Source: Gammaproteobacteria bacterium (lineage in GTDB: Bacteria > Pseudomonadota > Gammaproteobacteria > Pseudomonadales > Pseudohongiellaceae). Taken from it: 48,358 bases of DNA. The DNA lies in assembly GCA_009844085.1 (NCBI GenBank), contig VYCF01000068.1:1-48358 (forward strand), read 5' to 3'. Shown here in pieces: positions 17,503 through 25,961 of this stretch. The notes under the pieces are model-generated. The model did no database searches. It saw only the letters and a program-made list of their open reading frames with translations, and was not told the DNA's origin. The position numbers and the translations under genes were made by a program. Positions within the stretch are counted from its first letter, which is position 1; each line of letters begins with the position of its first letter.

Positions 17503-18048
17503 TCAGCTCATGTAGCGCGAGAACCGGGCCTTGAGGAATTCCATCTGGTCGGCAAGCACGTTGTGATTGGTCAGATAGAGAAACTCGTACTGATTGGGCA
17601 CGAACGGCACGGCGAGCAATTGCATGCCCGCCTCTTCCGGCGTGCGGTCGGCCTTGCGGTTGTTGCAGCGGCGGCAGGAACTCACGACATTGGTCCAACG
17701 GTCCCTGCCGCCCCGGGACAGGGGCAGCACGTGATCGCGGGACAGATCGGCGACGGCGAACTCATTGCCGCAATACATGCACAGATTCTGGTCGCGGCGA
17801 AACAGGATGCCGTTTTCCAGCGGCGGCTGGTACTGGTCCCGATGCACCTTGCCTTCGCAGGCGACTATGCTCGGCAACACGAGCACCGAGCGCTCGCCGA
17901 GCCGGTTGTAGCCGCCGCGAATTTCGAGCACGGGCTCGCCCATCGACCAGATAACCATTTCCTTGACGATGAGTGTGGCGGTCTCTTCCCGCGTCAGCCA
18001 GGCGACTGGTGCGCCGGCCTTGTTCAACCTCAATATTTTCGCGTTCAT
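17503..18048 (-). CDS. HNH endonuclease family protein
   Basis: The protein is 181 residues. The HNH fold is complete: zinc ligands C90 and C93 (LCMYC), catalytic region SRDHVLPLSRGG with D105-H106, N120 in WTNVV, and C125-x2-C128-N in CRRCNN. Single-domain HNH proteins of this size are common, conserved chromosomal genes in gammaproteobacteria with no firmly known role, so this need not be a mobile or defence gene. The ATG at 18048 has AAGGA about 9 nt upstream. A sigma70-like promoter is visible further upstream at 18124-18151. It stands alone, with a 121-nt gap to the FG-GAP gene downstream. Confidence 0.88.
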   Translation of the reverse strand: MNAKILRLNKAGAPVAWLTREETATLIVKEMVIWSMGEPVLEIRGGYNRLGERSVLVLPSIVACEGKVHRDQYQPPLENGILFRRDQNLCMYCGNEFAVADLSRDHVLPLSRGGRDRWTNVVSSCRRCNNRKADRTPEEAGMQLLAVPFVPNQYEFLYLTNHNVLADQMEFLKARFSRYMS

Positions 18049-18123
18049 GCAAAAATCCTTGTTGCAACTGCAAAGCCGGCCGAGCGCAAGGCTCGATCTT
18101 GTATATCGGCTTGAACGCGGTGG

Positions 18124-18151
18124 ATTGTAACCCTCCCCGGCGGTTTGTCGA
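18124..18151 (-). promoter_or_regulatory. Candidate sigma70 promoter for the HNH gene
   Basis: On the minus strand TCGACA (18151-18146) and TACAAT (18129-18124) are separated by 16 nt. Both match five of six consensus positions. Transcription would start about 70 nt before the HNH start codon. Not experimentally supported. Confidence 0.4.
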
Positions 18152-18177
18152 GGTCTGACGCGAAAAATTCCGCGGCG

Positions 18178-19005
18178 TCAATTGTGGAAAAGCAGCCTGG
18201 CTTCCATGCGATCGTCTATACAATTGCGATACCTGATGCCTCTGCCGAGCCAGTCGATCACTCCGCCTTCCTGGAACGGATTAAAGGACTCCAGCAGACC
18301 CAGGGCGCGGGGTTCGGGCAGGTCCATCTCCCAGATTCTGTCGGGTATCAGGAATGCCGGCCCGGTCAACAGGATTTCCGCATCGCTGTCGTCGCGGTTC
18401 AGGCGCAGACTGAACCGGATCGCCTCGCTCGCATCGCCGATCGCCAGTTCACTGGCGTCGAAATACGGATAGTCGATGATATTGAAGCCTTCATCGGATT
18501 CGGATTGTCTCAGATCGGGTTCGACGAAGTCCCGCCATTGCAGGCGGCCGGCGGCGTCTGTGGCGAAGGATCGCCGGATCGGCTCCCGACCGCCGAAATC
18601 GGAATCGAAATAGGATGCAAACTCGAAAGTCGAAAATTCCCGCTCGCTTGTCGATGCCACGACCTGCATGGACAACTCGGAATCGGCCCATTCCGGACCG
18701 AGGTCGAAATCGAGTTCCAGGGGCTCGAAGCCGATTTGCACGGCTGGATTCCTTGCCCTGAAATAGCCCGTCGATACCTGCATCAGGGCCCTGGCCGCGC
18801 CGTTCCCGGATTCGAGGATCGCGTAGGCGCGCACCTGATAGTATTCCTCGTTCGCGCAGTCGCGATTGAAGAGTATGGTTTCACCCGGACGGGTGGCCAC
18901 GGAATCAATTCCGGGCTGTGCGAAAGCGGCGCTCGCCGCGCCCAGAATCAATGCCGGCAGGATTGCCGGCGTCCCCAAGAGAAAAGAAGAAAAGTTCAAT
19001 TTCAT
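18178..19005 (-). CDS. Secreted protein of unknown function
   Basis: The protein is 275 residues from the ATG at 19005, which has a G-rich ribosome-binding site (GGGGGGAC) about 6 nt upstream and directly precedes a signal peptide ending ASAAFA-QPG. The mature part is acidic, contains no recognisable domain, and has two cysteines likely to form a disulphide (in NRDCANEE near the N-terminus and YRNCIDD near the C-terminus). Predicted secondary structure by eye is mainly beta. I do not recognise the family. It is divergent from the ABC-like six-TM gene and separated from the HNH gene by 129 nt in which I see only the HNH promoter. Confidence 0.72.
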   Translation of the reverse strand: MKLNFSSFLLGTPAILPALILGAASAAFAQPGIDSVATRPGETILFNRDCANEEYYQVRAYAILESGNGAARALMQVSTGYFRARNPAVQIGFEPLELDFDLGPEWADSELSMQVVASTSEREFSTFEFASYFDSDFGGREPIRRSFATDAAGRLQWRDFVEPDLRQSESDEGFNIIDYPYFDASELAIGDASEAIRFSLRLNRDDSDAEILLTGPAFLIPDRIWEMDLPEPRALGLLESFNPFQEGGVIDWLGRGIRYRNCIDDRMEARLLFHN

Positions 19006-19097
19006 TACATTGTCCCCCCAGACTTGCAATGGATCCATCTTGCCACTATTTCAAGGGTCTCAACCTCTTGCCGGAAAAATGAGGAGTACCCATTTTC

Positions 19098-19994
19098 ATG
19101 ACTTCCCTGCCGGAAAATAGTTACAAATCCCGAATCCTGACAGGAGACCGCCTTTCCATGGGGACCTTGTTCAGGGTATTCCGCTTCAGGATCGTGGTTA
19201 CCTGGACGTTGACCACGCTAGAAACCGCGATGCTCGCCTTGTTTCCGCTGCTGATCGGGCGCTCGATCGACGGGCTGCTGGGCGACGATTACACGGCCTT
19301 CACGCAGTTCGTCGGGGCCATGGTCGTGTTGACCGTCGTGGCGACCTTGCGGCGCGTCTACGACACGCGCGCCTATGGTTCGATGCGCGTCGCGCTGGGC
19401 CAGGCCCAGGCCAATCGCGCCGGGGAGGAAGCCGTTTCGGTGACCAATGCGCGCTTGCTGATGGGCCGCGAACTCGTCGACTTTCTGGAAAAGGAAGCTC
19501 CACTGTCGATCACCGGAGTGATTCAGGTAATCGTTGCCCTGGTGGTGCTGTTTTCCTTTCACGGCCTGCTGGCGCTGGCCGCCGGCGCCGCGGCCGCCGC
19601 GATGCTCGGAATCTACGGCTTGTCGGCGCGCCGCTTCTTCACGCTGAATTCCGATCTCAACGAGCAGTCCGAAGCCCAGGTCTCGGCGCTGGAAAGCCGG
19701 GACCTGAGCCGGGTCACGGCGCATCTGATTGGCCTGCGCCGGCACGAAGTGCGGCTTTCGGACACCGAATCGGTAGTCTACGCGCTGATTTTTACCGCGC
19801 TGCTGACGATGCTCGGCTTCAATCTCTGGTTCGCCGCAACGCAGACCGGCGCCACTCCCGGCGAGATTTTTTCCATCGTCACCTATTCCTACGAATTCAT
19901 CCAGATGTCGGTGATTCTGCCCATGGCCTTGCAGAACCTGACGCGCCTGGCTGAAATCACGGAACGCATCAACAAGGAGCAGCCCGCGACCTGA
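19098..19994 (+). CDS. ABC-type six-transmembrane domain protein without ATPase domain
   Basis: The protein is 298 residues resembling the membrane half of a type IV ABC exporter. Hydrophobic helices include VVTWTLTTLETAMLALFPLL, AMVVLTVVATL, GVIQVIVALVVLFSFHGLLALAAGAAAAAM, ALIFTALLTMLGFNLWFAA and a last hydrophobic region near 265-283. No Walker A, signature or Walker B motif follows; the chain ends after the helices. Stand-alone six-TM proteins of this type are known as a family of unknown function. Two starts are plausible: ATG 19098 (GAGGAG 11 nt upstream) and ATG 19158 (AGGAGA 10 nt upstream, fewer residues before helix 1). No ATPase partner is adjacent. Confidence 0.78.
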   Translation: MTSLPENSYKSRILTGDRLSMGTLFRVFRFRIVVTWTLTTLETAMLALFPLLIGRSIDGLLGDDYTAFTQFVGAMVVLTVVATLRRVYDTRAYGSMRVALGQAQANRAGEEAVSVTNARLLMGRELVDFLEKEAPLSITGVIQVIVALVVLFSFHGLLALAAGAAAAAMLGIYGLSARRFFTLNSDLNEQSEAQVSALESRDLSRVTAHLIGLRRHEVRLSDTESVVYALIFTALLTMLGFNLWFAATQTGATPGEIFSIVTYSYEFIQMSVILPMALQNLTRLAEITERINKEQPAT

Positions 19995-20076
19995 AAATTC
20001 GTTTCGTAGTCCCGGGCCATTGCTATTTTTGCCGGCCCGGAACAGAATCGGGCGGGCGCGATACAGGAGATAAGAC

Positions 20077-20595
20077 ATGTTGAGATTCTTGAAGTGGCTG
20101 GTAATCGCAATCGTCGGCACGGCACTCGCCGTCTGGCTGTTCCTGCTTGCCATGCGTCTGAGCGACGGGGCCGTGGCGGTCATCCCCGGCGGCCCATTCC
20201 GCAGTGGCGAACCCACGCCGATTCCCGCGGACTGGGGCTTTCTGCGCGACCGAATGGAGGTGGAGTTCCAGACCATGGACCCGGCGACCTCCCGCACCGT
20301 CTGGGTCGGCGTCCACGACAGCCGGCTGTTCCTGGTCAGCGGTTACATGACGACCTGGTACGGCGGCATCTGGAAACAATGGCCGCATTACATGGGCGAC
20401 GACACGCGCATTGTGCTGCGCGTCGATGACAGCCTCTACGACCTGCAACTCGAGCGCGTGATGGAAGGTCCCGACGTGGCGCCGGTGCTTTCCGAGTTCG
20501 CCCGAAAATACGGCGGCGCAGAACCGGGCGCGGTAACCAACGACGACGCCGTCACTTCGGGTTCGGTTTGGATGTACGAAGCGGTCGCAAGATAA
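20077..20595 (+). CDS. Membrane-anchored protein of unknown function, possibly PNPOx-like fold
   Basis: The protein is 172 residues. A single N-terminal hydrophobic segment (about 6-27, WLVIAIVGTALAVWLFLLAM) is followed by a soluble domain. The order of strands (TVWVGVHDSRLFLVSG, then TRIVLRVDDSLYDLQLERV) resembles split-barrel flavin- or F420-binding proteins of the PNPOx-like group, but no cofactor-binding signature is certain. It is therefore probably a membrane-tethered periplasmic protein. It lies in a run of three same-strand genes with short gaps (29 nt to the next gene) that ends with a beta-helix lipoprotein, suggesting an envelope-related operon. I give no function. Confidence 0.7.
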   Translation: MLRFLKWLVIAIVGTALAVWLFLLAMRLSDGAVAVIPGGPFRSGEPTPIPADWGFLRDRMEVEFQTMDPATSRTVWVGVHDSRLFLVSGYMTTWYGGIWKQWPHYMGDDTRIVLRVDDSLYDLQLERVMEGPDVAPVLSEFARKYGGAEPGAVTNDDAVTSGSVWMYEAVAR

Positions 20596-20624
20596 TCGCG
20601 AGCAGTCCGGATCAGGAGAAAGAC

Positions 20625-20882
20625 ATGGCGAAGTATTATGCAAGCAATCCCGTTGACGGTCTCGTCCCTCTCAACGGCGAGACCTTGATGGAAGCGATCG
20701 AAGACGCGGCGAACCGCGACTGGAAATTCACCGACGGCACCATTCCGATTTTCGACGGAAGCGCCAAGCCCATCGCCTGGATGGATCCCGAAGATTGCGC
20801 CTGGACCCTGACCCCGCCGGCCACCTGGTGGCCGGCCAAGTCGGACTCGATCGAAGCCAGGGAAAAGAACATCAGACATTAG
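20625..20882 (+). CDS. Small protein of unknown function
   Basis: The protein is 85 residues and soluble, rich in Trp and Pro towards the end (WMDPEDCAWTLTPPATWWP). The ATG at 20625 is chosen because AGGAGAAAG lies a few bases upstream; an in-frame ATG at 20568 would overlap the end of the previous gene. It lies 29 nt after the putative PNPOx-like gene and 19 nt before the beta-helix lipoprotein, so the three are probably one transcription unit. I do not recognise a family. Confidence 0.65.
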   Translation: MAKYYASNPVDGLVPLNGETLMEAIEDAANRDWKFTDGTIPIFDGSAKPIAWMDPEDCAWTLTPPATWWPAKSDSIEAREKNIRH

Positions 20883-20901
20883 AGAGGGGCGCGAAAATAC
20901 G

Positions 20902-22113
20902 ATGAATATCAATACCATTTTCGATTTCCGAGTGCTGCTGCCCGCGACGGTGCTGTTGCTCGCCGGCTGCGGCGAGACGCCGGGCGAATCCTCCGCGAGC
21001 TTCGAGGAGGCCTTGCAGACGAAACTGATCCAGGCGAGTCCCGGTGACGTCATCGAGATTCCGGCGGGAGTTCACGAAATTACCCGCAGCCTGTCGCTGA
21101 CGGCGCCCGGCGTGACCATTCGCGGCGCGGGCATGGACCAGTCGATCCTCTCCTTCCGCGGCCAGATTCAGGGTGCGGAAGGGCTGCTCGTGACGGCGGA
21201 CGATTTCGTGATCGAGGATCTCGCCATCGAGGACACCGTGGGGGACGCGCTCAAGATCAACAACAGCAATAACGTTGTCATCCGGCGTGTGCGTACCGAA
21301 TGGACCAACGGGCCCGATTCGGAAAACGGCGCCTATGGCATTTATCCCGTGCAGTCGCGCAATATCCTGATCGACGGCTCGGTCGCCATCGGCGCCGCCG
21401 ACGCGGGCATCTACGTCGGCCAGTCGAGTCAAATCATCGTTCGCAATTCGCGCGCCGAATATAACGTCGCCGGCATCGAGATCGAGAATTCGACCTATGC
21501 CGACGTCTACGACAATGTCGCCACCAACAACACCGGCGGCGTCCTCGTGTTCGACCTGCCCAATCTGGAAGTCCAGGGCGGCCAGGCAACCCGCGTGTTC
21601 AACAACCGGATCGAGGGGAACAACACGGCCAATTTCGCGCCTCCCGGCGCCATCGTCGGCAATGTGCCCGCCGGCACCGGACTGCTCGTACTCGCCAACG
21701 ACAACATCGAAGTTTTCGGGAACAACTTCGCCGGCAATAACAACGTCAATATCATGATCTACAGCTTCGTACTCGGCGGCCGGACCGTCGACGATCCGAA
21801 CTACGATCCGTATCCCGAACAGATCCACATTCACGGCAATGTCTTCGAGGGCGGCGGTACGGTTCCCGCACACGCCCTGCTTGCCGCCTGGCACGAGCAG
21901 ACCGGCGAGAATTCGCCCGACATCGTCTGGGGCGGCCTGATGAAGGAAGGCGCGTCGGTCGAAAACCTGATCTGCCTCGGCGAGGACGCCGCCCAATCGT
22001 TCATGAATCTGAACGGCGGTAGCGACCCGGCCATGGTCAGCATGGACCTCGCCCCCCAACGCTGCGCCCTGCCCCGTCTGGCGCCGGTGGAACTTGATAT
22101 GCCGGGGGACTAG
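20902..22113 (+). CDS. Lipoprotein with right-handed parallel beta-helix repeats
   Basis: The protein is 403 residues. The N-terminal signal ends in a lipobox LLAGC, so the mature protein should be lipid-anchored at C24. From about residue 65 to 300 the chain is a series of short beta-helix coils with Asn ladders (KINNSNNVVIRRV, YPVQSRNILIDGSVAI, YVGQSSQIIVRNSRA, VFGNNFAGNNNVNIMI). This matches PbH1-type parallel beta-helix proteins, a fold used by polysaccharide lyases, epimerases and binding proteins. No catalytic signature is evident. It resembles the TIGR03805 group, often found beside a dihaem cytochrome, but no such cytochrome is here. Its stop shares the bases CTAG with the stop of the converging gene. 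Confidence 0.87.
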   Translation: MNINTIFDFRVLLPATVLLLAGCGETPGESSASFEEALQTKLIQASPGDVIEIPAGVHEITRSLSLTAPGVTIRGAGMDQSILSFRGQIQGAEGLLVTADDFVIEDLAIEDTVGDALKINNSNNVVIRRVRTEWTNGPDSENGAYGIYPVQSRNILIDGSVAIGAADAGIYVGQSSQIIVRNSRAEYNVAGIEIENSTYADVYDNVATNNTGGVLVFDLPNLEVQGGQATRVFNNRIEGNNTANFAPPGAIVGNVPAGTGLLVLANDNIEVFGNNFAGNNNVNIMIYSFVLGGRTVDDPNYDPYPEQIHIHGNVFEGGGTVPAHALLAAWHEQTGENSPDIVWGGLMKEGASVENLICLGEDAAQSFMNLNGGSDPAMVSMDLAPQRCALPRLAPVELDMPGD

Positions 22114-22709
22114 GCTCTCTTGCGAAACTTGCGCCAGCCGCCATTGGCGGCCCAGTAGCCCAACTGGGCGAGGACGATGAGCGCTACGAAGAGCGGGAAA
22201 CTGCCCCAGTCGCGGCCGACCTGGAAGTAGAAAACCGCCTGGTAGTCGCGCGCTTCGGTCGGATGGCTCGCGGTGACGATGCCGATATAGCTGCCCTGCT
22301 CGGTGAATTCGTGGCCGGCGCGGTAGTAGCCGCTGGGCTCGACCGACGGCTCCTGGTAGTACACGGTCAGCGGTTCCAGGTCTCCCATTGCGAGGATGTC
22401 GTCCCAGTCGGCGAAACGGCCGATGCCGGTCTCGTCGCGGATGATGCGGAAATCGACCTCCATTTCCTGCAGCAGATCGTGCAGGTATTCCATGATGAAG
22501 ACCGAACGCGCGACTCCGGGAATGTCCTCGCAGAATTCGTCGGCGCCCCGGGTTTCGGGCTGGAAGATCGTGAAATGCGCGGTCAGGAAGTCGATATCGA
22601 TGACGCAAAGGTCGTCTTCGAGGGCGACGCTGCCATGGGCTCGCACCGGCCCTGCCTGGCCCGCGGCGAGCAGGCCGGCGAGAATCGGAACGATCAGCAG
22701 TCGTCGCAT
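22110..22709 (-). CDS. Exported protein of unknown function with C-terminal membrane anchor
   Basis: The protein is 199 residues. A signal peptide (LLIVPILAGLLAAGQAGPVRA) is followed by a periplasmic domain beginning HGSVALEDDLCVIDI. The final 40 residues contain one membrane helix (FPLFVALIVLAQLGYWAA) and a basic tail, so it is probably held in the inner membrane facing the periplasm. Two cysteines (DLCVID and EFCEDI) may pair. I have seen similar hypothetical proteins in gammaproteobacteria but know no function. The stop codon overlaps that of the beta-helix gene (CTAG at 22110-22113), and the SDR gene lies 22 nt upstream on the same strand, so they may be co-transcribed. Confidence 0.75.
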   Translation of the reverse strand: MRRLLIVPILAGLLAAGQAGPVRAHGSVALEDDLCVIDIDFLTAHFTIFQPETRGADEFCEDIPGVARSVFIMEYLHDLLQEMEVDFRIIRDETGIGRFADWDDILAMGDLEPLTVYYQEPSVEPSGYYRAGHEFTEQGSYIGIVTASHPTEARDYQAVFYFQVGRDWGSFPLFVALIVLAQLGYWAANGGWRKFRKRA

Positions 22710-22731
22710 CGACCGGCCGCGGGAAATCCCC

Positions 22732-23424
22732 TTACCAGGGAATGACGGCGCCGTCGTACGCGAAAAAACCGCCTGAATCCGGCCGGCCGACGCGGTCGAT
22801 CACGCGCAACATGCCGCTGACGCTGGTCTCGGCGTCGATCAGCGCGTTCGGGCCGCCCATGTCAGTCTGCACCCATCCGGGATGCAGTACAACCGAGACG
22901 AAATCTTCACCGGCGAGATCGACGGAAAGGCTTTTCACCGCCGCGTTCAGGGCGCTCTTGGAACTGCGGTAGACATAGGAGCCGCCGCCGCGGTTATCGG
23001 CGATGGAACCCATCTTGGAAGTGATGAAAACGAGCTTTTTCCCGGCGCCCTCGCGCAGGTTCGGCAATAGCGTCTGGGCGATCAGGATCGGCGCGATGCA
23101 GTTCACCCGCATGACTTCGGCCCAGCCATCTCCCTCAAGATCTCCGATGGAGAGGCTGCGTGGCCCGTATATGCCGGCGTTGTTGATCAGCACGTCGATC
23201 GCCTGCCCTTCCAGTTGCCGGCCGAGAGTGGCGATGGACTTGTCGTCCGCGACCTCGAGTTCCATCACCTGGAGATTCTCGTGGGTGTCGTACAAGCCGT
23301 CGAGTTCGCTCATCGAGCGGTCGCCGCGGCAGGTGGCAATCACATTCTCGCCCCGGTCAAGCAGTTGCCTGACAAATTCCAGACCCAACCCGCGGCTCGC
23401 GCCGGTCACCAGAAAAGTAGCCAT
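22732..23424 (-). CDS. Short-chain dehydrogenase/reductase (SDR) family oxidoreductase
   Basis: The protein is 230 residues from the ATG at 23424. A classical SDR Rossmann fold is visible: nucleotide-binding TGASRGLG (7-14), NNAG near residue 80, catalytic Ser in FITSKMGS, and YxxxK (YRSSK). The conserved PGWVQTDMGG stretch follows the active site. The Arg after TGAS and the following CRGDR suggest NADP(H) preference, by general SDR rules. It resembles the C-factor or sniffer-like SDR subgroup; the substrate is unknown. An earlier Met at 23442 is possible but adds only six residues. The gene is divergent from the TonB receptor, with a palindromic repeat between them. Confidence 0.9.
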   Translation of the reverse strand: MATFLVTGASRGLGLEFVRQLLDRGENVIATCRGDRSMSELDGLYDTHENLQVMELEVADDKSIATLGRQLEGQAIDVLINNAGIYGPRSLSIGDLEGDGWAEVMRVNCIAPILIAQTLLPNLREGAGKKLVFITSKMGSIADNRGGGSYVYRSSKSALNAAVKSLSVDLAGEDFVSVVLHPGWVQTDMGGPNALIDAETSVSGMLRVIDRVGRPDSGGFFAYDGAVIPW

Positions 23425-23504
23425 GATTACTCCACCCGCCAATCGAAGTCCGCAAATCTACAAGCAAGCGCGAAGGCAGTCAAAGACGAAACCGCACGGC
23501 GTGA

Positions 23505-23616
23505 GTCGCCGTCTGGTGCGCGGTGTGCAGCGGGCGTCCTCGACATGGATGTCGAGGCCGAAGCCTACATGGATGTATTTACGGCGTCCGCTGCACACCG
23601 CGCACCAGACGGCGAC
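23505..23616. repeat. Dispersed palindromic repeat, copy 1 (complete)
   Basis: A perfect 29-bp inverted repeat (23505-23533 and 23588-23616) encloses a 54-bp centre. The centre contains a second perfect hairpin (9-bp arms, 23538-23546 and 23549-23557) and the core ACATGGATGTATTTACGGCG. A diverged copy in reverse orientation lies at 48284-48358. Both are intergenic. The structure suggests a non-coding mobile or REP-like element that would fold strongly as single-stranded DNA or RNA. It occupies most of the 254-nt gap between the SDR and TonB receptor genes and stops about 60 nt before the receptor start. Confidence 0.85.
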
Positions 23617-23678
23617 GGATCGAGGCCACTTATCTTCGGGATGAATGAGTGGGTGTCCCATCGTGGTAACATCCCCGC

Positions 23679-25961
23679 ATGCGTACTTTCCTCCTGCTGG
23701 CGCCCGGCTTGCTGCTTGCCTCTTCCGCCTTCGCACAGGACGCCCAGGAAATTGTCGTAGTCGGCGTGGCGCCCGCGGATACCGGAACGGAACTGCGCAA
23801 GATTCCCTATCCGGTGCAGACCGCCGATGCCGAAGATCTCGCCAATGCCGCCGCGGTCAGCCTCGCGGATTTCATGCGCGCCGCCTTCGGCAGCGTTTCC
23901 CTGAACGACGCCCAGAACAACCCCTTGCAGCCTGATCTGCAATATCGCGGATTTACCGTTTCGCCCCTGCTCGGCCTGGCCCAGGGGATCGCCGTTTACC
24001 AGAACGGCGTCCGCATCAACGAACCGCTCGGCGACACGGTCAACTGGGATCTGCTGCCGCAGTCCGCCATCGACAATATCGCGCTGACCGGCGGCGCCAC
24101 GCCGCTGTTCGGCCTGAACAGCCTCGGCGGCTCCATGGTCGTGAACATGAAGGACGGCTTCGGCCACGAAGGCTTCCGCACCGACCTCAGCGCCGGCTCC
24201 TTCGGCCGCAGCCGCGCCAGTTTCGAATTCGGCGGCAACGACGGCTCCTTCGGCTATTACCTGGACGTGGAAGATTTCCGCGAGGACGGCTGGCGCGACT
24301 CCTCCGAATCCGACGCCTTCAACGTGTACGGCACGCTCGGCTGGCGCGGCGACCTCGGCCAGGTGAATCTGAATTACCAGCGTGGCGAGTCCGAGTTGAT
24401 CGGCAACGGCTCCTCGCCGGTGGAACTGCTGGCCATAAATCGCGCGGCGATTTTCACCGGGCCCGACATCACCGCCCATGACATGGATATGCTCAGCCTC
24501 GATTTCAGCACTGAAATCAGCGACAACAGCAGCATCAGCGGCGCCGTTTTCCTGCGCCGCAACGATACGCACTCCTTCAACGGCGACGCTTCGGAGTTCG
24601 AAATCGAAGATCTCGAGGAAGAAGAGCTTTCGGGCACCGGCATCCTGTCCGACGCGGCGATCAACAATCTCAGCGACCGCAGCCAGGAGACCCGCGGCGC
24701 CGACTTCCAGTGGACCGCGAACACGAACCTCTTCGGCTATGACAGCCGCGTCGTTCTCGGCGCGGCCTGGCATCGCGGCGAGTCCGATTTCGACTCGGTG
24801 GTGGAGCTGGCGGGTATCGACCCTCACAGCAGGCTGACCACGGGGCTCGGCACCGGCACGTTCGTCGACGAGGAAGCCACGCTCATCCATACCGAAACCG
24901 AATCGACCAGTATCTATTTCACTACCACGACCGATCTCAGCGAGACGCTGGCGCTGACGATCTCGGCGCGCTCGAACAATACCGACGTCAATCTGCGCGA
25001 CCTCTCCGGCGAGCGGCCCGAATTGAACGGCAATCACAGTTTCTCGCGCGTCAATCCCGCCGTCGGCCTCACCTGGCAGGCTAGCGAGAACCATAATTTC
25101 TACGCCTCCCTGGGCGAGTCGAATCGTGCGCCGACGCCGATCGAACTCGCCTGTAACGAATACGTTTACGACCTGGCGGTGGAATACGCCATCGCCGACG
25201 GCGAGGAGGCGGACGACGTCGAATTCGAATGCCGGCTGCCCAACGCCTTTCTCGCCGACCCGCCGCTCGAGGACGTCGTCGCACGCAACATGGAACTGGG
25301 CGCCCGCGGCATGCTTGACGAGAACACGAGCTATGGCCTGAGTCTGTTCCGCACCGACAACGAAAACGACATCCTGTTCCAGACCACCGGCCGCGCCACC
25401 GGCCTGTTCGCCAATGTCGACCGCACCCGCCGCGAAGGCATCGAAGGCCGCCTCGCCGGCAACCTGGGCGAGTTGAACTGGTTCACGGCCTACAGTTATA
25501 TCAGCGCCACTTTCGAGGACGATTTCCAGGTGCTGAGCCCCAACCACGACTTCGCCGACGAAGAAGGCGAAATCACCGTGCTCGCCGGCGACAGCATTCC
25601 GGGAATTCCCGCGCATCAGTTCAAGTTCGGCGCCGACTACGCTTTCGACGAAGACCTGATCCTGTCGCTCGACCTGATCGCCAACAGCGGCCAATACCTG
25701 CGCGGAGACGAATCGAACGAACTCGACGAAATCGACGGCTATACCCTGGTGAATCTCGGCGCGCGTTATCGGGTCAACGACCGGTTGCTGGTCTACGCCC
25801 AGATCCACAACCTGTTCGATTCGAAGTTCGAGACTTTCGGCCTGCTCGGCGAAGAACCCGGCGAGGTCGAAGTGCCCCTGGTCGAGGATTTCGAGATACC
25901 GATCTTCCTCGGCGCGGCGCCGCCGAGAGCCGGCTTCCTCGGCCTGCGTTACCGCTTCTGA
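23679..25961 (+). CDS. TonB-dependent outer-membrane receptor
   Basis: The protein is 760 residues. A signal peptide (LLLAPGLLLASSAFA-QDA) is followed at once by a likely TonB box EIVVVG, then a plug domain (about 35-165; DLQYRGF, VYQNGVRINEPLG, NSLGGSMVVNMK) and a 22-strand-type beta-barrel ending in the typical terminal aromatic, GLRYRF. It should import a ligand (siderophore, carbohydrate, vitamin or other) using TonB energy; the ligand is unknown. No ribosome-binding site of normal strength is visible before the ATG at 23679. The stop abuts the converging imuA stop without any gap. No ABC transporter or regulator that might hint at substrate is adjacent. Confidence 0.93.
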   Translation: MRTFLLLAPGLLLASSAFAQDAQEIVVVGVAPADTGTELRKIPYPVQTADAEDLANAAAVSLADFMRAAFGSVSLNDAQNNPLQPDLQYRGFTVSPLLGLAQGIAVYQNGVRINEPLGDTVNWDLLPQSAIDNIALTGGATPLFGLNSLGGSMVVNMKDGFGHEGFRTDLSAGSFGRSRASFEFGGNDGSFGYYLDVEDFREDGWRDSSESDAFNVYGTLGWRGDLGQVNLNYQRGESELIGNGSSPVELLAINRAAIFTGPDITAHDMDMLSLDFSTEISDNSSISGAVFLRRNDTHSFNGDASEFEIEDLEEEELSGTGILSDAAINNLSDRSQETRGADFQWTANTNLFGYDSRVVLGAAWHRGESDFDSVVELAGIDPHSRLTTGLGTGTFVDEEATLIHTETESTSIYFTTTTDLSETLALTISARSNNTDVNLRDLSGERPELNGNHSFSRVNPAVGLTWQASENHNFYASLGESNRAPTPIELACNEYVYDLAVEYAIADGEEADDVEFECRLPNAFLADPPLEDVVARNMELGARGMLDENTSYGLSLFRTDNENDILFQTTGRATGLFANVDRTRREGIEGRLAGNLGELNWFTAYSYISATFEDDFQVLSPNHDFADEEGEITVLAGDSIPGIPAHQFKFGADYAFDEDLILSLDLIANSGQYLRGDESNELDEIDGYTLVNLGARYRVNDRLLVYAQIHNLFDSKFETFGLLGEEPGEVEVPLVEDFEIPIFLGAAPPRAGFLGLRYRF

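Noticed and set aside
20012..20040. A hairpin with 7-bp CCGGGCC / GGCCCGG arms after the six-TM gene, considered as a terminator.
   Set aside because: No T-tract follows on either strand and the loop is 15 nt; not enough to call.
23565..25808. A 747-codon open frame antisense to the TonB receptor.
   Set aside because: Antisense shadow of a strongly supported beta-barrel gene; low-complexity acidic composition and no motif or ribosome-binding site.
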